Shown piece after piece: positions 8,993 to 15,584 of a DNA stretch of 64,000 bases. The notes beneath the pieces were generated by a model. The model saw only the letters and a program-made list of their open reading frames with translations, was not told the origin of the DNA and did not search any database. Numbering within the stretch: the first letter of the stretch is position 1; every line of letters begins with the position of its first letter. Position numbers and translations under genes: made by a program. The DNA is from Bacteroidota bacterium (GTDB lineage: Bacteria; Bacteroidota; Bacteroidia; Chitinophagales; Chitinophagaceae): NCBI GenBank assembly GCA_016712665.1, contig JADJQP010000001.1, positions 744,001 to 808,000 on the forward strand. Reading direction: 5' to 3'.

Positions 8993-10441
8993 TTACAAAT
9001 CTAGTACCTCCCCGCCTTTCTTTTTTCGCCAAACCGGTGTGTCGGGTCCGGCCATTTTTACAATTTTAGGCGTAAAGGATCCCACTGTTTCTACCAACGA
9101 ATTTTGTGACCTCATCACCGCGTCAATATCCTTGTAGGCAAAAGGAGCCTCATCTAAACCACCACCAAAAAGGGTGACCTGATGTTTGTTCAGTTCATCT
9201 CGCAGCGCATTGTGCGTAATGCTACTAGAGGCTTGGGTTCTACTCATTTTTCTTCCGGCACCATGCGATGCAGAAAAAATGGATGATTCCTCTCCTTTCC
9301 CTTTTACAATATATCCATTCGCAGTCATAGACCCCGGGATGATACCCAGTACATTTTTGCCGGCAGGTGTAGCACCTTTTCTATGAACGATTACCTCTTT
9401 GCCATTCAGCATTTCTTTCCACGCAAAGTTGTGATGGTTTTCTACCCTTTTCATGGGTTTTCTACCCAACTGTTTCGCTATCTTTTCGTGGATGATATGA
9501 TGACAGGCACTGGCGTAATCGCCGGCCAGATTCATAGCTAACCAGTATTCCATGCCTTCCGATTCGTTCAAATTCAACCAGGCTAAATGATTCACTTCTT
9601 GAGGCATTCGTCTTTTTTGCTTTGCTACTTTGGTGTAGTGATTGGCAATATTGGCTCCTAAGGCTCTAGAGCCGGAGTGTGATAATAGCCCTACGTATTC
9701 GCCTGCTTCCATTCCAAGAACTTCGTCCTTTTCGCTGATGCTAACGACACCAAATTCTACAAAGTGATTACCGCTTCCGCTGGATCCAAGTTGTCTCCAG
9801 GCTCTTCCTTGCAGAGACTTCAGTAAATCTAATTCATCAAAAAGGGGATGCTCCATAATTTCATGATCATGCGCCTGCTTAAATTGTGCGCCGGAACCAA
9901 ATAGGGTATTTGCTTGCAATTCTCTTTCGAAAAAACCTGCTCTCTTGGTTAAATCAGTAGGAGCGATATCAAAGATACTTAAGCACATTCTGCAACCAAT
10001 ATCCACGCCAACACCGTATGGTATTACGGCGCCTTCTGTAGCAAGTACACCGCCGATGGGTAATCCATAGCCATGATGTGCGTCGGGCATTAATGCACCG
10101 GCCACACTGATAGGTAACTTTGCAGCCTGATACATTTGATGAAAAGCGCCTTGCTCGATATGCTCTGATCCAAAGGTGTTGAAAGGAATACCTTCTTTGT
10201 TGAGTGACACGCTGGCGGTTTCAAATGCTACTTTTTCTACCAATCGTTCGGCAATTTTACATAGAAATTCGTGCTCTAGATAATCGGCTGGCGATTCCAA
10301 TACGTTTTGCAGCAATATCGTAACATCCTCCATGGTACTATGTTTATAATGTTTGTGCACTACTTCCATCGCTACCGGAATGATAGGAGACTCGGGAAAA
10401 CCCATAGCCCTTAATTCTTTTGCATTTATTTTTAGTTTCAT
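8993..10441 (-). CDS. rtcB: RNA-splicing ligase RtcB
   Basis: RtcB joins 2',3'-cyclic phosphate (or 3'-phosphate) RNA ends to 5'-OH ends using GTP and Mn2+. Family motifs are all visible: PDAHHGYGLPIGG, GVGVDIGCRM with the metal-binding Asp and Cys, SGSGNHFVEFG, HSGSR, HNFAWKE, and SASHGAGRKMSR containing the histidine that is guanylylated. I chose the ATG at 10441 (MKLKINAKEL), which lies 28 nt after the AAA gene. The longer frame would start inside that gene with a non-homologous extension. It is the last gene of an operon with a slipin, an AAA ATPase and a tRNA array, and a strong terminator follows. No archease or RtcA gene is adjacent. Confidence 0.96.
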   Translation of the reverse strand: MKLKINAKELRAMGFPESPIIPVAMEVVHKHYKHSTMEDVTILLQNVLESPADYLEHEFLCKIAERLVEKVAFETASVSLNKEGIPFNTFGSEHIEQGAFHQMYQAAKLPISVAGALMPDAHHGYGLPIGGVLATEGAVIPYGVGVDIGCRMCLSIFDIAPTDLTKRAGFFERELQANTLFGSGAQFKQAHDHEIMEHPLFDELDLLKSLQGRAWRQLGSSGSGNHFVEFGVVSISEKDEVLGMEAGEYVGLLSHSGSRALGANIANHYTKVAKQKRRMPQEVNHLAWLNLNESEGMEYWLAMNLAGDYASACHHIIHEKIAKQLGRKPMKRVENHHNFAWKEMLNGKEVIVHRKGATPAGKNVLGIIPGSMTANGYIVKGKGEESSIFSASHGAGRKMSRTQASSSITHNALRDELNKHQVTLFGGGLDEAPFAYKDIDAVMRSQNSLVETVGSFTPKIVKMAGPDTPVWRKKKGGEVLDL

Positions 10442-10469
10442 TTTTTTAGTTTTTATTGTATTAAATTTT

Positions 10470-11591
10470 TCATTGCGATTCTCTCCTGAAGCCAATGGAA
10501 TAGGTTTCTTTTACTTCATTGGTACTTTCATTTTGATTGGCAATTTCTGTTAATGTCATTTCTGTTTCAATATCTCTATCAAACCCAAGATGCGTGCTCA
10601 GCGCTCGCGATTTCTGGCGACTAAGTTTACCAAATTCGTATTTGGCGATGAGCCTACCCTTTCGTAATAGCGCCTGGTCAACAAAACTCAACTCGCTATT
10701 AAAAGTACATAATAACTGAACATTGAGAAAGTCACTTAACAAACCATCGCTAATATTGAGCAGATTGCTTACGCTGCTATTGGCCTGATAACGCCTGTCC
10801 ATAATTATGTTTTCAGCATCTTCAATAATCAATAGTGAATTGGGGTTATCGATTAGTAGATCGATAAACTCGGGATTCATAATATCGTTAGCCACCGCTG
10901 GAGACACAAATAATACCTTTTTCTTGATACTGCCGATCAAGTGCCGGATATATGTTGTTTTTCCAGTACCGGGTAAGCCATGAAGCAATACGATGCCTTT
11001 ATCATTTTCTTGATTAAGCCTTTTTTGTATTAATTCATGTATTGGAATGAAGTCGTCATTGTAGAACAAGTTCAGGTTAAGAGAAGTAGGATTAATATCC
11101 ATTGTTTTAATATCTAAACCATGACTCTCACGGGTAATGATATTGATTTCAAAATCCTTTTCTTTGTCAAGCGCTTTAAACGTGATGACTTTTTCGCGAA
11201 GACCCTCTCCAAATGGTACTGATACATTACTGTAAAGTATTTCAACGAAGTTTGGTTCAATATGAAGGATGACTTCATTAGAAAGTATCAATATATTATG
11301 ATCCAATACCTCCTTGTTTTCTGTCCAGTCGTAAAACACCCGTTGGTAGGATTCTTTGATCAAGTCTCCATATTCCTGTTTTATGAATTGATAGAATGCT
11401 TCGCCATCAATATTTCTGGTAAAGTATTCATTCGGCATCTTCTTGAATTCGTTTACAAATAGGGCCTTGATATGAATGTACTCATTGTCGAAATCGTAAT
11501 AGTTTGGTTTATTCTTGACGTAATTATCTAAAGTCAAACGGCTTCTATTACCGCCTGGATTTGGATAGATTCTTTTTATTAACTGGTTCAT
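10470..11591 (-). CDS. AAA-family ATPase of the RtcB operon
   Basis: The 373-residue protein has a Walker A motif GLPGTGKTT in the central region, a Walker B segment SLLIIEDAEN, and a later arginine-containing segment (LLRKGRLIAKYEF) typical of AAA domains. About 200 N-terminal residues form a separate, unrecognised domain. The gene lies between the slipin and rtcB genes on the same strand, 83 nt after the slipin stop. AAA ATPases next to RtcB and band-7 proteins have been noted in comparative genomics of RNA repair, as I recall. A role in remodelling damaged RNA or the slipin assembly is inference. Confidence 0.88.
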   Translation of the reverse strand: MNQLIKRIYPNPGGNRSRLTLDNYVKNKPNYYDFDNEYIHIKALFVNEFKKMPNEYFTRNIDGEAFYQFIKQEYGDLIKESYQRVFYDWTENKEVLDHNILILSNEVILHIEPNFVEILYSNVSVPFGEGLREKVITFKALDKEKDFEINIITRESHGLDIKTMDINPTSLNLNLFYNDDFIPIHELIQKRLNQENDKGIVLLHGLPGTGKTTYIRHLIGSIKKKVLFVSPAVANDIMNPEFIDLLIDNPNSLLIIEDAENIIMDRRYQANSSVSNLLNISDGLLSDFLNVQLLCTFNSELSFVDQALLRKGRLIAKYEFGKLSRQKSRALSTHLGFDRDIETEMTLTEIANQNESTNEVKETYSIGFRRESQ

Positions 11592-11674
11592 GTTTTAATT
11601 TTTAATTGTTTATCATTGTTTGTGACCATCCTTTGAGGTGCTCCCCCGAGTTGGGAGAGCACCGAAGGATAGAC

Positions 11675-12778
11675 CTATTTGGGAACCAAAATGGTTTTCA
11701 ATTGTTCCAACAAAGCCGTATTGCCATTTACACTGATGCCATTAATGTTGTCGGCAATTTTTTCTACAAACTCCATCTCTTTCAATTTATACAACATAGG
11801 ATTGTCTTCCATTAATTTTGCTGTATTCATTAAACTTCTAGTAGAGGCGGTTTCTTCTCTACGCATGATGACGTTTGCTTGGGCTTTCTTTTCAGCAATC
11901 AATACTTGATTCATGATTTCTTTTACATCACCGGGTAAGATCACATCTCTAACGCCGAAGCTCAACACTGCAATACCTAATGCTTCTGCCTTGGCTTTTA
12001 CACTGTTACGTACATATGCTTCGATGCTTTCTTTTTTCTCCATCAATTCATCAAAGATGTACATACCCACATACTCACGCAATGCCAACTGAAAGGCTAC
12101 ATATAATTGCTTTTCGAAGTCTTTATTGTCCGCAATCGCTTTCAAGATATTATCGACCTTATAACTGGCAAAGACGTTCATACGAATATTGGCCTTGTCT
12201 TTGGTCAAGATTTCCTGTCCACTCATTTCAATTTGTTGCGCACGTACATCAACCTTATACATTGCAATGCTGGTGCTGTTTTTCCAAAAGTAATACGTGC
12301 CTGCATCCAAAATGGTGTGCATGCTGCCATCGATATACAATACTGCTTTTTCGTACGCCTCCACCACAAATACCCTAGTGTAGATACTAACAGATCTATA
12401 GCTAAGGATGCTTTTTTCGATATCCGAATCAATGAAAACATTACCAATATCTGCTTTCACAAATTTGTAGTTGACAAAAGAGTTCCAAAATACATATTTA
12501 CCGGCAGTGAGTACGGAATTGAAAACGTCGTTTACATACATCAAAACGATTTCATTGTCCTTTACATCTACCACCGTTACTGCGTTTGCGAAATTAGAAT
12601 CCTGCAAAATAATGTTTACATCAATAGGGGTATTTACCATTTTGTCCATATCGTATACATAGACATTTTGCATAAAGCTCACCCAGTAGCTACCCTCGTT
12701 CAACATTTTTACATATTCATTTTTGTTGTTGAATACCAAGGCTTTTTGGTACTTGTTTACTATAATTTTTTGAATCAT
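11675..12778 (-). CDS. Slipin/stomatin-like band-7 (SPFH) protein
   Basis: This 367-residue protein has an SPFH/band-7 domain at about 140-290, including DVRAQQIEMSGQEILTKDKA and SFGVRDVILPGDVKEIMNQV, followed by a charged helix (IAEKKAQANVIMRREETAS) that is typical of slipins. No N-terminal transmembrane segment is present. Instead the first 170 residues hold three related units of the form KALVF--EY---L--GSYW, EIVLMYVND--LTAGKYVFW and KAVLYIDG---LDAGTYYFW. It is the first protein gene after the tRNA-like array and precedes the AAA and rtcB genes. Slipins oligomerise into rings or cages; here one may scaffold the repair proteins, which is inference. Confidence 0.9.
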   Translation of the reverse strand: MIQKIIVNKYQKALVFNNKNEYVKMLNEGSYWVSFMQNVYVYDMDKMVNTPIDVNIILQDSNFANAVTVVDVKDNEIVLMYVNDVFNSVLTAGKYVFWNSFVNYKFVKADIGNVFIDSDIEKSILSYRSVSIYTRVFVVEAYEKAVLYIDGSMHTILDAGTYYFWKNSTSIAMYKVDVRAQQIEMSGQEILTKDKANIRMNVFASYKVDNILKAIADNKDFEKQLYVAFQLALREYVGMYIFDELMEKKESIEAYVRNSVKAKAEALGIAVLSFGVRDVILPGDVKEIMNQVLIAEKKAQANVIMRREETASTRSLMNTAKLMEDNPMLYKLKEMEFVEKIADNINGISVNGNTALLEQLKTILVPK

Positions 12779-12799
12779 TGTTTTTGTTTTTAAAAGTTA

Positions 12800-13029
12800 A
12801 TAAATAAAAAGTCAAACCGAACGTCGATTCCGCCTGCACGGAATACTAGCTTAGTAACAAGCGGCTCTTACTTGACTAATGAATGAAGTTGGTGCGGCAT
12901 CTGCACTGCCTTGATTCAAAAGTTTGGTAAGCATTACTTGCGTACGTGGTTAATACTTCAGGTACTCACAGAATTGTATTTTGGCAACATGATTGCCACC
13001 ATACCCCTTCGTTGAGTTTGACTTTCGTA
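12800..13029 (-). other. Structured non-coding stretch between tRNA-like array and slipin
   Basis: No protein is supported. On the minus strand several short hairpins can be drawn: ATTCCG/CGGAAT at about 12827-12844, a GTGC/GCAC or GGCA/TGCC arm near 12890-12910, and TGGCAA/TTGCCA at 12982-12998. A fragment near 12908-12925 resembles a T-arm (CTT-TTGAATC-AAG). These may be further, more decayed tRNA-like units, but no full cloverleaf is visible. Confidence 0.4.
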
Positions 13030-13100
13030 ATTCGTTGTTATAAGGTCAACAACCAACCGCTTTGCAGCATCCTGTGTGCTGTGTCATACCACTTGACGAT
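13030..13100 (-). ncRNA. Degenerate tRNA-like element C
   Basis: On the minus strand a D-arm-like hairpin (GTC-AAGTGGTAT-GAC, 13083-13097) is followed one base later by a perfect 5-bp anticodon-type arm with a 7-nt loop (CAGCA-CACAGGA-TGCTG, 13065-13081). Position 33 is A rather than the invariant U. The T-arm and acceptor are barely recognisable. It is either a decayed tRNA or a tRNA mimic. The outer limits are approximate. Confidence 0.45.
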
Positions 13101-13115
13101 ATATACATTTACAGT

Positions 13116-13179
13116 GTATAGAGTAGGATTCGAACCTACGTATCAGCCTATTGCTCTATCCAAACTGAGCTACATCAAC
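13116..13179 (-). ncRNA. tRNA-like element A lacking an anticodon arm
   Basis: The minus strand shows a canonical D-arm (GCTC-AGTTTGGATA-GAGC), preceded by TA at positions 8-9, and a canonical T-arm (GTAGG-TTCGAAT-CCTAC). Only 13 nt separate the D-stem from the T-stem, where a normal tRNA has about 22. No anticodon arm can form. The acceptor halves (GTTGATG and TCTATAC) pair at only about four of seven positions. It cannot be a normal decoding tRNA. Confidence 0.7.
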
Positions 13180-13183
13180 CTGG

Positions 13184-13290
13184 TTTTGATGATGGGAATC
13201 GAACCCACGACCCATAGGAATGGTGGACAAAACTAAACATAATAAAAGCATACAGAGAGTTACTACTTCTGCACTACCGTGTGACGTCAT
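13184..13290 (-). ncRNA. tRNA-like element B with an expanded centre
   Basis: The 3' half has a good T-arm (GTGGG-TTCGATT-CCCAT, 13192-13208) and a CCAT/ATGG hairpin before it. A D-arm-like CAC-ACGGTA-GTG hairpin lies about 65 nt upstream, near 13270-13284, with poor acceptor pairing. It looks like a tRNA carrying an insertion or two fused remnants. The 5' limit is uncertain. Confidence 0.45.
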
Positions 13291-13376
13291 ACACATGTTG
13301 TAATTCATTTTTGTTAGTGAATTATCCATGTTCCTTTTAGAAACTACAAAGCATTAAATAAAGAACTTCATTGTTG

Positions 13377-13449
13377 TGGAGACGATAGGTTATGATCCTA
13401 TTCCTTTGATTTTTCAAACCAACGCTTCTACCAAGTTAGCTTCATCTCC
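13377..13449 (-). tRNA. tRNA-Phe(GAA)-like, with aberrant T-loop
   Basis: A complete 73-nt cloverleaf folds on the minus strand: acceptor GGAGATG/CGTCTCC (one wobble), D-arm GCT/AGC, anticodon arm TTGGT-TTGAAAA-ATCAA with anticodon GAA, T-stem ATAGG/CCTAT, and discriminator A. The T-loop reads ATCATAA, lacking T54 and A58 of the near-universal TTCRA motif. CCA is not encoded. The loop suggests it is not optimised for the ribosome, or is decaying. It sits 6 nt from tRNA-His. Confidence 0.75.
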
Positions 13450-13455
13450 CATTTG

Positions 13456-13527
13456 GGGTTTATATCGGTATCGAACCAATTTCTCACGACCCACAATCGT
13501 GTGCATCGCCTTAATGCTTATAAACCC
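13456..13527 (-). tRNA. tRNA-His(GTG)
   Basis: The 72-nt cloverleaf includes the extra G-1 opposite C73 that marks tRNA-His. It has acceptor GGTTTAT/ATAAACC, D-arm GCAT/ATGC, anticodon arm CACGA-TTGTGGG-TCGTG (anticodon GTG), and T-arm ATTGG-TTCGATA-CCGAT. CCA is not encoded. The stems are AT-rich. Confidence 0.85.
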
Positions 13528-13533
13528 ATGTAG

Positions 13534-13604
13534 CGGAAACAGAATGAATCGAACATTCATTAAATGGTTAACAACCACCCGTTCTACCGTTGAACTATAT
13601 TTCC
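13534..13604 (-). tRNA. tRNA-Asn(GTT)
   Basis: A 71-nt cloverleaf on the minus strand: acceptor GGAAATA/TGTTTCC (one G-U), D-arm GTTC-AACGGTA-GAAC, anticodon arm GGTGG-TTGTTAA-CCATT (anticodon GTT, two wobble pairs), T-arm GAATG-TTCGATT-CATTC, discriminator G. CCA is not encoded. It is 6 nt from tRNA-His and 7 nt from tRNA-Lys. Confidence 0.85.
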
Positions 13605-13611
13605 GTTTTGG

Positions 13612-13682
13612 TTGGTCTATTAGGATTCGAACCTAAGTCCCTCGATTAAAAGTCGAGTACTCTTCCTCTGAGCTATAAACCA
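13612..13682 (-). tRNA. tRNA-Lys(TTT)
   Basis: A 71-nt cloverleaf: acceptor TGGTTTA/TAGACCA, D-arm GCTC-AGAGGAA-GAGT, anticodon arm CTCGA-CTTTTAA-TCGAG (anticodon TTT), T-arm TTAGG-TTCGAAT-CCTAA, discriminator A followed by CCA. It is the first element of the array in the direction of transcription. Confidence 0.87.
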
Positions 13683-13694
13683 ATGAAAAACCTG

Positions 13695-13729
13695 TAAAAA
13701 AAAAGCCCGGTCCTTTTATGACCGAGCTT
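13695..13729 (-). terminator. Terminator-like hairpin just upstream of the tRNA array
   Basis: A 10-position stem with one mismatch (AAGCCCGGTC / GACCGAGCTT) and a 7-nt loop is followed on the minus strand by nine to ten T. It lies only 12 nt before tRNA-Lys, so it either ends a separate short RNA or acts as an attenuator for the operon. Confidence 0.75.
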
Positions 13730-13735
13730 CATGAT

Positions 13736-13761
13736 AAAGAATAGTATACACACTATTCTTT
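13736..13761 (-). promoter_or_regulatory. Perfect 10-bp hairpin in the operon leader
   Basis: AAAGAATAGT / ACTATTCTTT with a 6-nt loop, lying 6 nt upstream of the terminator-like hairpin. It could be an anti-terminator partner, a protein-binding stem or an RNA-processing site. There is no T-run. Confidence 0.5.
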
Positions 13762-13881
13762 TCCTCGATCAAATATTTTTACTATTGGGAATGAAGTACT
13801 ATCATTCTTTTCGAAACGGTAATCTATCGTTTTATTAATATGATTTTGCATACAGTATAATTTTGTTTACGAAGCAAGCAT

Positions 13882-13909
13882 AAAAAAACCCTGATTTTTT
13901 GGATCAGGG
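13882..13909 (-). terminator. Second terminator-like hairpin in the leader
   Basis: Stem CCCTGAT/ATCAGGG with a 7-nt loop and seven T on the minus strand. It may end the transcript of the T9SS gene that stops at 14206, or belong to the leader of the RtcB operon. The 300 nt between it and 14205 are AT-rich and hold no visible gene. Confidence 0.65.
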
Positions 13910-14205
13910 CTTATTCGTTGAAAGTACTATGAATACTAACTTTGAACAGCCCAATACAAAAAATCTAAACCAACGTAGCGATTGCTTTGCAGTGGTGAGA
14001 TGTATTTGTTTATGATTTGCATTCTTTGTTTTGATTTTATTTTAACGCTGCAAAGATTCATATTTTAGTTTCAATAAAAAAAATATTTGTACAATTATTT
14101 TTAAAATTTTTTTATGGATGCAAAAAAATGTGCAAGGGTATTGTTGCATTCTGTGGGTAGCGTACTGTAAAAAAACACAACGTCCTGTTTAAATTGGGCA
14201 GCACA

Positions 14206-15150
14206 TTATTGAATGAGTACTCTTTGACTAGATATACCTTGAGCGGTTTTAAGAACCAAAACATAATTCCCTTGCATCAATTGTTCAACTGAAATGTTGT
14301 TCATGCCAGGTTCCATATTTTGTGTACGTGCTATTCTTCCCAGCATATCATAAATAATTACAGACCCTTTGTAATTGCTCTCCAATATCATATAATTACT
14401 TGCAGGATTCGGATACAATTTTGCTCCGGTTCGTTCAAGTGACGATACACCTGCAGGTACAATGGTCTTCGTACAAATTTCATCTACATTTACTGAATCG
14501 GATGGCCAATTCCATACTCGAACATCATCTAGTTTTCCTTTGAATGGCTTATTTGACCATAATTCAGTAGCCATGCTAAACCAGTAACAAAAGCCCGGTT
14601 CACAAGCTCTGCGAAGAATCTTATAGTTGGTGCTACCCGCATTGTATTTTACTTTATTGAAGTAGAAATCAACGGGTCCATAATCTTTAAATGAAATCAC
14701 TCCACAAAACCATTCGCCGTTAGGAATGGCACAAGGCACACCATAGGTATAATTAGTATTTAATGAATCGGTAATCACAATAAACATACTATCATGTAAT
14801 GCATAAACTAAGAAAGGGCCTTTATAAAAGTGAAACAAGCCATACTGGATGGTATCACTTTCAAAATTTTTATTCATATAAAAACTCAAACTCATACCAG
14901 GATAGTTTGTATTAGTCATGCTAAACGAATCGGTTTGCATACTACATAGGCCATCAAATTGATAGGCGTTATTCGCATTTCCGGAAGCATCGGCACAAAA
15001 GGTTAAGGCATTGCCGCAGTTATTGGTATCAATCAGATAATGATTTATACTAGAATCATTTAGATTGTTTGCGAAATTGATTTTGATTTGTTGCGCGTTC
15101 GTAAAAAATGTCGCCATCAATAAGCATACAGAAGAGAATACGAATTTCAT
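14206..15150 (-). CDS. Secreted LamG-like protein with T9SS type A sorting domain
   Basis: This 314-residue protein has a signal peptide (MKFVFSSVCLLMATFFTNAQ) and a beta-rich body that resembles concanavalin/LamG-like lectin modules (FDGLCSMQ near 66-72, KGKLDDVRVWN near 204-214). Residues about 238-314 form a T9SS type A sorting domain (KLYPNPASNYMILES, then ISSQRVLIQ). It should be a cell-surface or secreted protein. The carbohydrate-binding role is inferred from fold only. Confidence 0.85.
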   Translation of the reverse strand: MKFVFSSVCLLMATFFTNAQQIKINFANNLNDSSINHYLIDTNNCGNALTFCADASGNANNAYQFDGLCSMQTDSFSMTNTNYPGMSLSFYMNKNFESDTIQYGLFHFYKGPFLVYALHDSMFIVITDSLNTNYTYGVPCAIPNGEWFCGVISFKDYGPVDFYFNKVKYNAGSTNYKILRRACEPGFCYWFSMATELWSNKPFKGKLDDVRVWNWPSDSVNVDEICTKTIVPAGVSSLERTGAKLYPNPASNYMILESNYKGSVIIYDMLGRIARTQNMEPGMNNISVEQLMQGNYVLVLKTAQGISSQRVLIQ

Positions 15151-15220
15151 TTTGGTAATTTTAATGGGGCAAAGGTATTTTCATTACCTATAACATGTAT
15201 CCCGTATGGAGGGTATATTT

Positions 15221-15259
15221 CAAAATGGACCGATGATATATATCACTCGATCCATTTTG
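15221..15259. terminator. Long imperfect inverted repeat after feoA
   Basis: CAAAATGGA and TCCATTTTG are separated by 21 nt that themselves pair in part (CGA/TCG and an ATATAT core). It lies between the end of feoA and the start of the T9SS gene. A strong T-tail is missing, so terminator function is only likely. Confidence 0.5.
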
Positions 15260-15344
15260 GTTTAGTTCGTATTTTAATTACTTTTATTTCCCTTTCAGAA
15301 TGATTACCTATCTGATACCGACAATCGTGGATAGGATAATCAAC

Positions 15345-15584
15345 CTACTCTATCAATTCTACCCAAATATTTTCAGCTTCTGCTTTGCGTAAACTCAGTT
15401 GATATCCAGCCACATTAATGGCAATCGGATCGCCAAAGGGTGCTGTAAGTTCCACGGATATTTCTTCTTCAGGAATGCAACCCATTTCCAGCAATTTTAC
15501 ATACAATTCAGTTTCACCAAAGCTTTTAATAATGGCTCTTTGTTTAAATGGCAAATCGGTTAACTTCATGAGATTCTTGTTCAT
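15345..15584 (-). CDS. FeoA-domain protein
   Basis: A 79-residue FeoA-type SH3-like domain (MKLTDLPFKQRAIIKSF, then LLEMGCIPEEEISV and GDPIAINVAGYQLSLRK). FeoA domains assist FeoB in ferrous iron transport or act as regulatory modules. Here the ATG overlaps the hutH stop (ATGA), so it is translated with histidine ammonia-lyase, and no feoB is near. Its actual partner is unknown. Confidence 0.88.
   Translation of the reverse strand: MNKNLMKLTDLPFKQRAIIKSFGETELYVKLLEMGCIPEEEISVELTAPFGDPIAINVAGYQLSLRKAEAENIWVELIE

Noticed and set aside
10442..10495. Longer N-terminus for RtcB
   Set aside because: It would overlap the AAA gene by 26 nt and adds 18 residues not expected in the family; the ATG at 10441 gives the standard start.
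12107..12793. A 228-aa open frame on the plus strand
   Set aside because: It lies wholly opposite the slipin gene, whose band-7 motifs are clear; it is a shadow frame.
13184..13290. Element B as an intron-containing tRNA spliced and joined by RtcB
   Set aside because: The extra sequence is not in a clear anticodon loop, the acceptor pairing is poor and no splicing endonuclease is present, so I do not claim an intron.
12946..13636. Two plus-strand open frames of 96 and 86 codons
   Set aside because: They run across the minus-strand tRNA and tRNA-like elements; their peptides (RVGFEPT, MGIEPTTH) are typical translations of antisense tRNA T-arms.
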